DNA of 64,000 nt from Halomonas urmiana (GTDB lineage Bacteria > Pseudomonadota > Gammaproteobacteria > Pseudomonadales > Halomonadaceae). This document shows, piece by piece, positions 7,906 through 17,394 of this stretch (positions are counted from its first letter, which is position 1; the number at the start of each line of letters is the position of its first letter). Location of the stretch: the NCBI RefSeq assembly GCF_005780185.1, contig NZ_VBUI01000006.1, positions 1 through 64,000 on the forward strand. The letters are read 5' to 3'. The translations under genes and the position numbers were made by a program. The notes below the pieces were generated by a model. The model saw nothing but the letters and a program-made list of their open reading frames with translations, was not told the DNA's origin and made no database searches.

Positions 7906-9204
7906 ATGAATCAGGTAGGTCTCGCCACTTTCGATTCCCAGATCGCCGCCGCCATTGCCGACGAGGTAGTGCGCCAGGAGGCTCATGTCGAGCTGATCGC
8001 CTCCGAGAACTATGCCAGCCGCGCGGTAATGGAGGCCCAGGGCACCCAGCTGACCAACAAGTACGCTGAGGGCTACCCGGGCAAGCGCTACTACGGCGGC
8101 TGCGAGCACGTCGACGTGGTCGAGCAGTTGGCCATCGATCGCGCCTGCGACCTGTTCGGCGCCGACTATGCCAACGTCCAGCCGCATTCCGGGGCCCAGG
8201 CCAATGCCGCGGCCTTCATGGCGCTGATCCAGCCGGGCGATACCGTGCTGGGCATGAGCCTGGCCCATGGCGGCCACCTGACCCATGGCGCAGCGCCCAA
8301 CTTCTCCGGCAAGCACTACCACGCCGTGCAGTATGGCCTCAATCCGGAGACCGGCGAGATCGACTACGAAGAGGTCGCGCGTCTGGCGCGCAGCCACAAG
8401 CCCAAGCTGATCATCGCCGGCTTCTCGGCCTATTCGCGAGTCGTGGATTGGCGGCGTTTCCGCACGATCGCCGACGAGGTGGGTGCCTGGCTGTTGGTCG
8501 ACATGGCCCATGTTGCCGGCCTGGTCGCCGCGGGCCACTATCCGAGCCCGATTCCCCACGCCCACGTGGTGACCACCACCACCCACAAGACCCTGCGCGG
8601 CCCGCGTGGCGGCCTGATCCTCTCTGCGCATGGCGATGCCGCTCTGTACAAGAAGCTCAATGGTGCGGTCTTCCCGGGCCAGCAGGGCGGCCCGCTGATG
8701 CATGTGATCGCCGCCAAGGCAGTGGCCTTCAAGGAGGCCATGAGTCAGGAATTCGTGGCCTATCAGCAGCGGGTGATCAACAACGCCCAGGCCATGGCCG
8801 GGGTGTTCATGGAACGCGGCTTCGATGTGGTCTCCGGCGGCACCGACGACCACCTGTTCCTGGTCTCGCTGATCAAGCAGGGCGTGACCGGCAAGGATGC
8901 CGATGCCGCGCTGGGTCGCTCGCACATTACCGTCAACAAGAACGCCGTGCCCAACGACCCCCAGAGCCCCTTCGTCACCTCGGGCCTGCGCATCGGCACC
9001 CCGGCCGTGACCACTCGCGGCTTCGATGAGGCAGAGTGCAGCGATCTGGCCGGCTGGATCTGTGACATCCTCGATGTGCTGGCCGAAGGTGGCAATACCG
9101 ATGCCGTCGAGGCCGAGGTGCGCGAGAAAGTCGCCGAGCTGTGCGAACGCCACCCGGTCTATGCCCAGGGTTCCATCGAGGCGGCCGAGACCTCCATCGC
9201 GTGA
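7906..9204 (+). CDS. glyA: Serine hydroxymethyltransferase
   Basis: PLP enzyme interconverting glycine plus 5,10-methylene-THF and serine plus THF in the cytoplasm. 432 aa, slightly longer than E. coli GlyA (417). Hallmarks: [24 protein letters not shown], and the PLP-lysine motif [15 protein letters not shown]. Start at 7906, with AAGGAG eight to fourteen bases upstream; an in-frame ATG at 7849 has no Shine-Dalgarno. First gene of the sarcosine cluster, 49 bases before soxB. It would consume the glycine and methylene-THF made by sarcosine oxidase, so it is probably a catabolic SHMT and a second housekeeping glyA may exist elsewhere. Confidence 0.95.
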   Translation: MNQVGLATFDSQIAAAIADEVVRQEAHVELIASENYASRAVMEAQGTQLTNKYAEGYPGKRYYGGCEHVDVVEQLAIDRACDLFGADYANVQPHSGAQANAAAFMALIQPGDTVLGMSLAHGGHLTHGAAPNFSGKHYHAVQYGLNPETGEIDYEEVARLARSHKPKLIIAGFSAYSRVVDWRRFRTIADEVGAWLLVDMAHVAGLVAAGHYPSPIPHAHVVTTTTHKTLRGPRGGLILSAHGDAALYKKLNGAVFPGQQGGPLMHVIAAKAVAFKEAMSQEFVAYQQRVINNAQAMAGVFMERGFDVVSGGTDDHLFLVSLIKQGVTGKDADAALGRSHITVNKNAVPNDPQSPFVTSGLRIGTPAVTTRGFDEAECSDLAGWICDILDVLAEGGNTDAVEAEVREKVAELCERHPVYAQGSIEAAETSIA

Positions 9205-9253
9205 GCCCGTTCCCCGCCGGCGCCTCGGCGGGGCCCTTCGAGGAGAAGACCCT

Positions 9254-10504
9254 ATGCAACGCTATTCAGGATTCGGGCTGGCCAAGCACGCGCTGAGCCA
9301 TCATGAGAACTGGGAGCGCCAGTGGCGCAATCCCGTGCCCAAGAAGCAGTACGACGTCATCATCGTCGGCGGTGGCGGCCATGGCCTGGCCACTGCCTAC
9401 TACCTGGCCAAGAACCATGGCATCACCAACGTGGCGGTGGTGGAGAAGGGCTGGCTGGGGGGCGGTAATACCGCCCGTAACACCACCATCGTGCGTTCCA
9501 ACTACCTGTGGGACGAGTCCGCCGCGCTCTACGAACACGCCATGAAGCTGTGGGAGGGGCTCTCCCAGGACCTCAACTACAACGTGATGTTCTCCCAGCG
9601 CGGCGTGCTCAACCTCGGCCACACGCTGCAGGACATGCGCGACATCCAGCGCCGGGTCAACGCCAACCGCCTCAATGGCATCGACGGCGAGGTGCTGGAT
9701 GCCCAGGGCGTGCAGGACATCGTGCCGATCATGGACTGCTCGAAGAACGCTCGTTATCCCGTGCTGGGTGCCTCCTGGCAGCCCCGCGCCGGTGTGGCGC
9801 GCCACGATGCCGTGGCCTGGGGCTTCGCCCGTGCCGCTGATGCACTCGGCGTCGACATCCTGCAGCAGACCGAGGTCACCGGCTTCAAGATCCGCGACGG
9901 TCAAGTCTTCGGGGTGCACACCAACCGCGGCGACATCGAGGCCAAGACCGTGGGCTGCGTGGCCGCCGGTAACTCGAGTGTACTGGCGAAGATGGCTGGC
10001 TTCACGCTGCCGCTGGAGTCCCATCCGCTGCAGGCGCTGGTCTCCGAGCCGCTCAAGCCGGTGCTCGACACCGTGGTGATGTCCAACCACGTGCATGGCT
10101 ACATCAGCCAGACCGACAAGGGCGACCTGGTGATCGGCGCCGGCATCGATGGCTACAACGGCTACGGTCAGCGCGGCAGTTACGCCACCGTGGAGCACAC
10201 CCTGCAGGCCATCGTCGAGATGTTCCCGATCTTCTCGCGGGTGCGCATGAACCGCCAGTGGGGCGGCATCGTCGATACCTGCCCGGATGCTTGCCCGATT
10301 CTCTCCAAGACACCGGTCAAGGGGCTCTTCTTCAACTGCGGCTGGGGCACCGGGGGGTTCAAGGCCACACCGGGCTCCGGTCACGTCTTTGCCGCCAGTC
10401 TCGCCAAGGGCGAGATGCATCCCATTGCCGCTCCGTTCTCCATCGATCGCTTTCACACCGGCGCCTTGGTCGATGAGCACGGTGCAGCTGGCGTGGCCCA
10501 CTAA
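9254..10504 (+). CDS. soxB: Sarcosine oxidase subunit beta
   Basis: FAD/FMN-bearing subunit of heterotetrameric sarcosine oxidase, which oxidises sarcosine to glycine, H2O2 and methylene-THF. 416 aa. Dinucleotide-binding motif [17 protein letters not shown] (about 36-52), then [18 protein letters not shown] typical of SoxB, and [11 protein letters not shown], which holds a His of the kind that attaches FMN covalently in characterised homologues. C-terminal [14 protein letters not shown] is the flavin-site signature. The start at 9254 follows GAGGAGAAG. The chain is full length. Confidence 0.95.
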   Translation: MQRYSGFGLAKHALSHHENWERQWRNPVPKKQYDVIIVGGGGHGLATAYYLAKNHGITNVAVVEKGWLGGGNTARNTTIVRSNYLWDESAALYEHAMKLWEGLSQDLNYNVMFSQRGVLNLGHTLQDMRDIQRRVNANRLNGIDGEVLDAQGVQDIVPIMDCSKNARYPVLGASWQPRAGVARHDAVAWGFARAADALGVDILQQTEVTGFKIRDGQVFGVHTNRGDIEAKTVGCVAAGNSSVLAKMAGFTLPLESHPLQALVSEPLKPVLDTVVMSNHVHGYISQTDKGDLVIGAGIDGYNGYGQRGSYATVEHTLQAIVEMFPIFSRVRMNRQWGGIVDTCPDACPILSKTPVKGLFFNCGWGTGGFKATPGSGHVFAASLAKGEMHPIAAPFSIDRFHTGALVDEHGAAGVAH

Positions 10505-10516
10505 GGAGGCAACCCC

Positions 10517-10915
10517 ATGTTTCATATTTACTGCCCCCACTGCGCTGAGCACCGTGAGGAAGAAGAGTTCCACCCCAAGGGCCAGGCGCATATCGCGCGG
10601 CCTATGGATCCCGAAGCCTGCTCGGATGAAGAGTGGGGCGACTACCTGTTCTTCCGCGACAACCCGCGCGGTATCCATCACGAGCTGTGGGTGCATGCCG
10701 TGGGCTGCCGCAAGTTCTTCAACATCACGCGTAACACGGTGAGCTACGAGATCCTCGAGACCTACAAGGTGGGCGAGCAGCCGACGATCACCGCCGAGAG
10801 CTTGTCGCAGGACAAGAAGATGACGGCGGATGGCGTGACAGTTGCCGATGGTGGCCTGCAGACCGAGGGTGAAAGCGATAGCGCGGTGAACACCTCCAAG
10901 GAGGCCAAGGTATGA
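10517..10915 (+). CDS. soxD: Sarcosine oxidase subunit delta
   Basis: Small zinc-binding subunit of the TSOX complex. 132 aa, longer than the roughly 100-aa SoxD of well-studied species because of a polar, acidic tail (about 95-132) of low complexity. Family motifs: YCPHCAEHREEEEFH near the N-terminus, GCRKFFNITRNTVSYEI and the central WGDYLFFRDNPRG. The Cys pair in the first motif plus the later Cys are consistent with a zinc site. It sits 12 bases after soxB, with AAGGAGG before the ATG, and its stop overlaps the soxA start (ATGA). Confidence 0.93.
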   Translation: MFHIYCPHCAEHREEEEFHPKGQAHIARPMDPEACSDEEWGDYLFFRDNPRGIHHELWVHAVGCRKFFNITRNTVSYEILETYKVGEQPTITAESLSQDKKMTADGVTVADGGLQTEGESDSAVNTSKEAKV

Positions 10916-13900
10916 CACGCCATACACAGCAGCCCAACCGTCTGGCACGGGGCGGACGCGTCGATCGCTCCCGCACGCTGAACTTCACCTTCAACGGCAA
11001 GCGCTACCAGGGCCATGCCGGCGATACCCTCGCCTCAGCGCTGCTCGCCAACGGGGTGGACATCGTCAACCGCAGCTTCAAGTACTCGCGGCCGCGCGGC
11101 ATCGTCGCCGCCGGCGCCGAGGAGCCCAATGCGCTGGTCCAGCTGGGCAGCACCGAGGCCGCCCAGGTGCCCAACGTGCGTGCCACCCAGCAGGCGCTGT
11201 TCGACGGGCTCACGGCACAGAGCACCAACGGCTGGCCGAACGTCCAGCGCGATGTCATGAGCCTCGTCGGCAAGCTGGGCGGGCGCTTCATGCCGCCGGG
11301 CTTCTACTACAAGACCTTCATGGCCCCGGCCTCCCTGTGGATGACCTACGAGAAGTATATCCGCAAGGGCGCCGGCCTGGGCCGCAGCCCCATGGAGCGC
11401 GACCCCGACAGCTATGATCACCTCCACCAGCACTGCGACCTGCTGGTGATCGGCGCCGGCCCGGCGGGTCTCGCCGCAGCGCTGACCGCGGCCCACGGCG
11501 GGGCCCGGGTGATCCTGTGTGACGAGCAGGAGGAGATGGGCGGCTCGTTGCTGGATAGCCGCGAGCTGCTCGATCATCAGCCTGCCTCCCAGTGGGCAGG
11601 GCGTGTGGTGGAGGAGCTCGCCGGGCTCGACAACGTCACCCTGCTGCCGCGCACCACCGCCAACGGCTATCACGATCATCACTTCGTGACCCTGCATGAG
11701 CGGCGCACCGAGCATCTCGGCGAGACCGCGCCGAGGGTCGATGGTTATCGCCCCGCTCGCTCGCGGATGCATCGCGTGCGCGCCGGTCAGGTGCTGCTGA
11801 CCACCGGCGCCCTCGAGCGGCCGCTGGTCTACGCGGGCAACGACGTGCCGGGCAATCTGGTCGCCGGCGCCGTCTCCACCTACATCCGCCGCTATGGCGT
11901 GGTGCCGGGCAACCAACTGGTGCTCTCTACCAGCAACGATCATGCCTATCGCGCCGCTTTGGACTGGATCGATGCCGGCCGCGAGGTAGTGGCCATCGTC
12001 GATGCACGCCGCAACCCGGACGGTGAGTTGGTGGAGCAGGCCCGTGCCCGCGGCATTCGCGTTATCACCGGCAGCGCCGTGCTCGAGGCCCAGGGCAGCA
12101 GCCGCGTCAGCGGCGCCCGGGTCGCCACCATCGACGCCAAGGCGTTCAAGGTCACCGGCCAGGCCGAGATCCTGGCGTGCGACACCATCGCCAGCTCCGG
12201 CGGTTACAGCCCGGTGATCCACCTGGCGTCTCACACCGGTGCCCGTCCCGCCTGGGATGACGAGATCCTTGGCTTCGTGCCGAGCCTGGTGGCGGGGGTG
12301 TACGCCGCCGGCAGCGCCCGCGGTATCCACGACCTGGCCGAGGGACTGGCCGATGGCAGTGCCGCGGCCGCCCGGGCGCTGGCGGCGCTGGGCCGCTCTG
12401 CCGGGGCCATCGAACTGCCTCAGGTCGCGGCCCGCCGGGAAGGCGCGGCCAGCGCGCTCTACCAGGTGCCCCACGAGAAGCCGACTCTGCGCGCGCCGAA
12501 GCAATTCGTCGACCTGCAGAACGATGTCACCGCGGCGGGCATTGAGCTGGCCACCCGTGAAGGCTTCGAGTCCATCGAGCACGTCAAGCGCTATACCGCC
12601 ATGGGCTTCGGCACCGATCAGGGCAAGCTCGGCAACATCAACGGCATGGCCATCGCCGCGCGCTGCCTCGGGAAGTCGATTCCCGAGGTGGGCACCACGG
12701 TGTTCCGGCCGAACTACACGCCGGTGACCTTCGGCGCCATTGCCGGGCGCCACTGCCGCGAGCTGTTCGAGCCCGAGCGCTACACCGCCATGCACCAGTG
12801 GCACGTGGAGCACGGCGCCGAGTTCGAGGAAGTCGGCCAGTGGAAGCGTCCCTGGTATTTTCCACAAAAACGCCGCGCAGAGAACGGCGAGCAGCGTATG
12901 GAGACCATGGACGAGGCGGTCGCCCGTGAGTGCCTGGCCGTCCGCGAGGCGGTCGGTATCCTCGATGCCTCGACCCTGGGCAAGATCGATATCCAGGGCC
13001 CGGATGCCCGGGAGTTCCTGGGTCGCGTCTACACCAACAAGTGGGCCAAGCTGGCTCCCGGTCGCGTCCGCTATGGCCTGATGTGCAAGGACGACGGCAT
13101 GGTGATGGACGACGGCACCACCAGCTGCCTGGCCGAGAACCACTTCCTGATGACCACCAGCACCGGTGGGGCGGCGGCGGTTCTCGAGTGGCTGGAAATC
13201 TGGCACCAGACCGAGTGGCCTGAGCTTGATGTGTACTTCACCTCGGTGACCGATCACTGGGCGACCATGACCGTCACCGGCCCGGAAGCGCGCAAGCTGC
13301 TCGCCGAGATCACCGACATCGATCTCGACCGTGAGTCCTTCAAGTTCATGGATTGGCGTGAGGGTCAGGTGGCCGGCGTGCCGGCGCGGGTCTTCCGTAT
13401 CTCCTTCACCGGTGAGCTGGCCTACGAGATCAACGTCCAGGCCAACTATGCCATGCACGTCTGGAAGACGCTGTTCGCCCATGGCGAGAAGTACGACCTG
13501 ACGCCCTACGGCACCGAGACCATGCACGTGCTGCGGGCCGAGAAGGGCTTCATCATCGCCGGTCAGGACACCGATGGCTCGGTGACCCCGGAGGATCTGG
13601 GCATGCACTGGGCGATCGGCTACGACAAGCCGAACTCCTGGATCGGCAAGCGGGCGCTGACGCGTTCCGACACCAAGCGCAGCGACCGCAAGCAGATGGT
13701 GGGCCTCAAGCCCAAGGATCCCAAGGTGGTCCTGGAGGAAGGCGCACAGATCGTGCTCGATCCGAGCCATGCGATCCCGATGCCGATGGTCGGTCACGTG
13801 ACCTCCAGCTACTACAGCCCGACCCTGGAGTCAGGCTTCGCCCTGGCCGTGGTCAAGGGCGGCCACCAGAAGATGGGCGACACCGTCTATCTGCCCATGG

Positions 13901-13977
13901 TCGACGGCCAGGTCCATGAGGCCGAAATCGTCAGCCCCATCTTCCTCGATCCCAAGGGAGAGCGTCAGAATGTCTAA
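10912..13977 (+). CDS. soxA: Sarcosine oxidase subunit alpha
   Basis: Large subunit (1021 aa) of heterotetrameric sarcosine oxidase. It has an N-terminal 2Fe-2S-ferredoxin-like fold without iron ligands (about 20-110), an NAD-binding Rossmann motif GAGPAGLAAA at 181-190, and a second pyridine-nucleotide half. From about 640 there is a glycine-cleavage T-protein-like domain that binds tetrahydrofolate and captures the one-carbon unit (AVREAVGILDASTLGKIDIQ, LRAEKGFIIAGQDTDGSVTP). The start overlaps soxD by four bases and the 3' end overlaps soxG by eight, indicating tight translational coupling. Confidence 0.96.
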   Translation: MTRHTQQPNRLARGGRVDRSRTLNFTFNGKRYQGHAGDTLASALLANGVDIVNRSFKYSRPRGIVAAGAEEPNALVQLGSTEAAQVPNVRATQQALFDGLTAQSTNGWPNVQRDVMSLVGKLGGRFMPPGFYYKTFMAPASLWMTYEKYIRKGAGLGRSPMERDPDSYDHLHQHCDLLVIGAGPAGLAAALTAAHGGARVILCDEQEEMGGSLLDSRELLDHQPASQWAGRVVEELAGLDNVTLLPRTTANGYHDHHFVTLHERRTEHLGETAPRVDGYRPARSRMHRVRAGQVLLTTGALERPLVYAGNDVPGNLVAGAVSTYIRRYGVVPGNQLVLSTSNDHAYRAALDWIDAGREVVAIVDARRNPDGELVEQARARGIRVITGSAVLEAQGSSRVSGARVATIDAKAFKVTGQAEILACDTIASSGGYSPVIHLASHTGARPAWDDEILGFVPSLVAGVYAAGSARGIHDLAEGLADGSAAAARALAALGRSAGAIELPQVAARREGAASALYQVPHEKPTLRAPKQFVDLQNDVTAAGIELATREGFESIEHVKRYTAMGFGTDQGKLGNINGMAIAARCLGKSIPEVGTTVFRPNYTPVTFGAIAGRHCRELFEPERYTAMHQWHVEHGAEFEEVGQWKRPWYFPQKRRAENGEQRMETMDEAVARECLAVREAVGILDASTLGKIDIQGPDAREFLGRVYTNKWAKLAPGRVRYGLMCKDDGMVMDDGTTSCLAENHFLMTTSTGGAAAVLEWLEIWHQTEWPELDVYFTSVTDHWATMTVTGPEARKLLAEITDIDLDRESFKFMDWREGQVAGVPARVFRISFTGELAYEINVQANYAMHVWKTLFAHGEKYDLTPYGTETMHVLRAEKGFIIAGQDTDGSVTPEDLGMHWAIGYDKPNSWIGKRALTRSDTKRSDRKQMVGLKPKDPKVVLEEGAQIVLDPSHAIPMPMVGHVTSSYYSPTLESGFALAVVKGGHQKMGDTVYLPMVDGQVHEAEIVSPIFLDPKGERQNV

Positions 13978-14617
13978 CGCACAACAGTTCGATACTCGCC
14001 CCGTCGTTGACAATGAAAGTGAGATCGCCGTCGAGTCGCCGCTGGCCTTCAGCAGGCACCGCTCGGGGGCGCCGAAGGCCAAGGCCGACACCAGAGTGAC
14101 CGTGCGCGAGCGTGCCTTCCTCGGTCATCTGGTGCTGCGTGGCGGTGCCATTGTGCTCGATGAGGCCCTGCGTGAGGTGGTCGGCCTGGGGCTTCCGGGC
14201 GAGCCGCTGGGCCTGGTCCAGGACGAGGGTGGCAAACGCTCGATCCAGTGGATATCGCCGGACGAGTGGCTGCTGATCGTGCCCGGTGGCGAGGAGTTCG
14301 ACATCGAGCGTCGTCTGCGCGAGGCGCTGGGTGATGCGCACTTCAGCATCAGCAACGTCGGCGGTGGGCAGACCGTACTGGAGCTTTCCGGCGAGGCGGC
14401 CCGTGAGGTGCTGATGAAGTCGGTGAGCTATGACGTCCATCCGAGTCACTTTCCGGTCGGCAAGGGCGTGACCACGGTATTTGCCAAGTCGACCGTCGTC
14501 CTGCGCCGCCCCAGCGAGGAGCGCTGGGAGCTGGTCATCCGGCGCAGCTTCGCCGACTACCTCTATCGCTGGATCCTGGATGCCGGCGCGGAGTACACCA
14601 TCGGCGTCGAGGGCTGA
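13970..14617 (+). CDS. soxG: Sarcosine oxidase subunit gamma
   Basis: Fourth subunit of TSOX, a GcvT/YgfZ-fold protein that contacts the folate domain of SoxA. 215 aa, with typical stretches QWISPDEWLLIVPGGEE and GGGQTVLELSGEAAREVLMK, and HFPVGKGVTTVFAKS towards the C-terminus. The ATG at 13970 lies inside the end of soxA (8-base overlap) behind GGGAGAG. The gene order soxB-D-A-G is the standard one. Confidence 0.93.
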   Translation: MSNAQQFDTRPVVDNESEIAVESPLAFSRHRSGAPKAKADTRVTVRERAFLGHLVLRGGAIVLDEALREVVGLGLPGEPLGLVQDEGGKRSIQWISPDEWLLIVPGGEEFDIERRLREALGDAHFSISNVGGGQTVLELSGEAAREVLMKSVSYDVHPSHFPVGKGVTTVFAKSTVVLRRPSEERWELVIRRSFADYLYRWILDAGAEYTIGVEG

Positions 14618-14663
14618 CCACGACGGGGCCGGCCATCGGCCGGCCCCGCTCAGGAGAGAGATC

Positions 14664-15530
14664 ATGCACGACAACAACCATCGCTGGATCCTGGCGGCCC
14701 AGTGCCCCAGCCGGCTGGGCACCGTGGATGTGGTCACCCGCTTCCTCAAGGAGTGTCGCTGCTATATCACCGAGCAGCACACCTTCGACGATCGGCAGAG
14801 CGGGGGCTTCTTCATCCGCACGGAGTTCCGGCCCGAGGCGGAGGGCTTCGATGCCGAGGCCTTCGAGGCCGAGTTCGCCGCGCGCGCCGCCGAGTTCGAG
14901 ATGGCCTTCGAGCTGACCCCACCGGGACGCCGCTTGCCGGTGGTGATCATGGTCTCCAAGGCCGATCACTGCCTCAATGACCTGCTCTACCGCTTCCGCA
15001 TCGGCCAGCTGCCCATCGATATCCGCGCCATCGTCTCCAACCACCCGGACCTGGCGACCCTGGCGGAATGGCACGGCATTCCCTACCACCACTTTCCCAT
15101 CACGGCCGAGACCAAGGCGGAACAGGAGGCGCAGGTCTGGGCGGTGGTCGAGCAGACCGGCGCCGAGCTGGTGATCCTGGCGCGCTACATGCAGGTGCTC
15201 TCGAGCGACATGTGCGAGAGGCTGAGCGGCCGCGCGATCAATATCCACCACTCCCTGCTGCCGGGCTTCAAGGGCGCACGTCCCTACCACCAGGCCTACG
15301 AGAAGGGGGTCAAGCTGGTCGGCGCCACGGCCCACTACATCAACGACGACCTGGACGAGGGACCGATCATCACTCAGGGCGTGGAGCCGGTGAGCCACAC
15401 CGACTACCCGGAAGACCTGGTCACCAAGGGGCGCGACGTCGAGTGCCTGACGCTTTCCCGGGCCGTGGCCCTGCACGTCGAGCGCCGCGTCTTCCTGCAT
15501 GCCGGCCGCACGGTGGTGTTCGATCGATAG
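14664..15530 (+). CDS. purU: Formyltetrahydrofolate deformylase
   Basis: Hydrolyses 10-formyl-THF to formate and THF. 288 aa. N-terminal ACT domain (about 7-85, CPSRLGTVDVVTRFL) and a formyltransferase-fold catalytic domain with INIHHSLLPGFKGARPYHQA, HYINDDLDEGPII and the catalytic Asn/His/Asp set of the family. The start at 14664 follows AGGAGAG. Co-directional and 46 bases after soxG. In sarcosine clusters purU regenerates free THF from the one-carbon units released by TSOX, which fits the rest of the operon. Confidence 0.93.
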   Translation: MHDNNHRWILAAQCPSRLGTVDVVTRFLKECRCYITEQHTFDDRQSGGFFIRTEFRPEAEGFDAEAFEAEFAARAAEFEMAFELTPPGRRLPVVIMVSKADHCLNDLLYRFRIGQLPIDIRAIVSNHPDLATLAEWHGIPYHHFPITAETKAEQEAQVWAVVEQTGAELVILARYMQVLSSDMCERLSGRAINIHHSLLPGFKGARPYHQAYEKGVKLVGATAHYINDDLDEGPIITQGVEPVSHTDYPEDLVTKGRDVECLTLSRAVALHVERRVFLHAGRTVVFDR

Positions 15531-15981
15531 GTAACGCCGACATCATGGCGCGATGGCATTTCATGACGCTTCGACCTTACTATCGGCCATGACGTGTGGC
15601 GGCTTTCATGGATGCCGTTCTCTCGCAGTCCGTGTCGGGATGGCGCATGATGGCCCCTGCTTGGCTTCCCTCGCTGGGCGGGCAAGGTCGATCCCCAAAG
15701 TGGATCGCTTTGTTCAGCATAATTTGATATACATCAATGAAAGCTCAATCTGAGGCTTTCGGTCACACCGGGCCCAACGGCTTGCACTACCCTCGTTTGC
15801 ATCCATAACAACGGGCTGCCCGCGCGAGCGCATCGAGAATCGGACATCGTTAGGGCATCGACGTGGCCCACGCCACATCCGGCGTCTCGAGCCGGGCATC
15901 CGTCATACCCCATGGCCACAGGCGAGCAAGCGGTCGGGATGACATGGCAGGGCGTGTCCATAGGGGAAAGGAAGTCGTTCA
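15531..15981. other. Intergenic region before the c-di-GMP block
   Basis: 450 bases with no credible gene. It holds an FNR/ANR-type palindrome at 15724-15737 (separate entry) and, at the 3' end, GGGGAAAGGAAG as ribosome binding site for the next gene. The AT content rises around 15715-15750. No terminator hairpin with a T-run was seen after purU. Confidence 0.5.
15724..15737. promoter_or_regulatory. FNR/ANR-type binding site
   Basis: TTGATATACATCAA matches the FNR/ANR consensus TTGAT-N4-ATCAA at every defined position. It lies about 245 bases upstream of the first diguanylate cyclase gene and about 195 bases after purU. The site would make transcription of the c-di-GMP block responsive to oxygen. 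That is inference; the promoter itself was not located. Confidence 0.55.
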
Positions 15982-17334
15982 ATGACCGAAGCTCGGGTCG
16001 GCACCATGGCGGAGGTGGAAAGCATCCTGGGGCATGCCTGGGATGACATCACCTCGCTGCGAAAGCGGTTCAGCCAGCTCTATATTGCCGTTGAGCAGAG
16101 CCCGGTGGCCACGGCGATCACCGATCTGAAAGGGCGCATCGAGTTCGTCAACCAGCGTTTCCTGGACGTGACCGGATATTCGCGAGAGGAGCTGATCGGC
16201 CAGACGCCGGCGATGATCCAGTCCGGTGAGACGCCCAGCGAGGTCTATCGTGATCTCTGGCAGACGCTGCGGGCCGGTCGCGTGTGGCAGGGGGAGCTGC
16301 TCAATCGGCGCAAGAGCGGGGAGCTCTACTGGGAAGCGGAGGTGATCACGCCGGTGCGCAACGACGAGGGCGACGTCGTCAACTTCGTGGCGGTCAAGGA
16401 GGACATCACCGAACGCAAGCGCCAGGAGAACGAACTGAAACTGATGGCGACCGCCTTCGAGACCGGCCAGGCGACGTTGATCACCGATGCCGAGATGCGC
16501 ATCGAGCGCGCCAACCAAGCGTTCACCGACATCACCGGCTATCGCGAGCACGAGGTGCTCGGCAAGACGCCGCGCATCTTCAAGTCCGGGCGACACTCCG
16601 CCGATTTCTATGCCGAACTCTGGGAGGACCTGCTCAGTACCGGTCACTGGCAGGGCGAGATCTGGAACCGCAACAAGTACGGGGACATCTACCCGCTCTG
16701 GCAATCCATTACGGCGGTATGCGACGACGCCGGCCGGGTCCGCAACTTCGTGTCCGTGTTCCACAACATTGCCGAGCGCAAGCGCATGGAAAGCGAGCTG
16801 GAGCGGCAGGCGACCCTCGATCATCTCACCGGGGCCTATAATCGACGTGCCTTCGACGACGCCCTTCGAGAGGCCGTGCTCCGCGCCGAGCTCAGCGATG
16901 AGACCTTCTCACTGCTGATCTTCGACATCGATCACTTCAAGCAGGTCAACGACCGCCACGGCCATGATACGGGCGATGCCATCCTCAAGCAGCTGGCCGA
17001 TCGCGTGGCCGGCAATCTCAGGAGCACCGATATTCTCTCGCGATGGGGAGGCGAGGAGTTCACCATCCTGTTGCCCGATACCCGGTTGCGGGGAACCCGC
17101 ACCTTCGCCGAGCGGCTGCGCGGCCAGATTGCCGAGTCGCGCCTGCATGGCCTGCGCATCACCCTCAGCATGGGCATCACCGAGTATCGGCTGGGCGATG
17201 ATATGGACAGCATGCTGGCGCGAGCCGATGAGGCGCTCTACCGGGCCAAGTCGGCGGGCCGCAACTGTGTGGTGGCCGATGAGTGTGCAGTGGCCGATGA
17301 GGGTGTGATGACCGATGAGACGGCGCGACACTAA
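15982..17334 (+). CDS. Diguanylate cyclase, PAS-PAS-GGDEF
   Basis: 450 aa, no membrane segment. Two PAS domains with PAC tails (about 40-150 and 155-275; FLDVTGYSREELIGQTPAM and FTDITGYREHEVLGKTPRI), then a GGDEF domain from about 285. The active-site motif is GGEEF at 356-360, preceded at the right distance by RSTD, an RxxD allosteric inhibitory (I) site. It should therefore make c-di-GMP from GTP with product inhibition. The C-terminus has a short degenerate repeat (VVADECAVADEGVMTDE). First gene of the block, with a strong RBS and the FNR-type site upstream. Confidence 0.92.
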   Translation: MTEARVGTMAEVESILGHAWDDITSLRKRFSQLYIAVEQSPVATAITDLKGRIEFVNQRFLDVTGYSREELIGQTPAMIQSGETPSEVYRDLWQTLRAGRVWQGELLNRRKSGELYWEAEVITPVRNDEGDVVNFVAVKEDITERKRQENELKLMATAFETGQATLITDAEMRIERANQAFTDITGYREHEVLGKTPRIFKSGRHSADFYAELWEDLLSTGHWQGEIWNRNKYGDIYPLWQSITAVCDDAGRVRNFVSVFHNIAERKRMESELERQATLDHLTGAYNRRAFDDALREAVLRAELSDETFSLLIFDIDHFKQVNDRHGHDTGDAILKQLADRVAGNLRSTDILSRWGGEEFTILLPDTRLRGTRTFAERLRGQIAESRLHGLRITLSMGITEYRLGDDMDSMLARADEALYRAKSAGRNCVVADECAVADEGVMTDETARH

Positions 17335-17394
17335 CGGCCCCGGCGGAGGGGCGAGACGGCATCTTAGGGGCGGAGCAGGGAGGCGGGTGACAGC

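Noticed and set aside
11035..13797. 920-codon open frame on the minus strand opposite soxA
   Set aside because: Antisense to a gene with clear family motifs; composition (His/Gln/Ala-rich, no domains) is typical of shadow frames in GC-rich DNA. Similar frames opposite glyA, putA and the c-di-GMP genes were dropped for the same reason.
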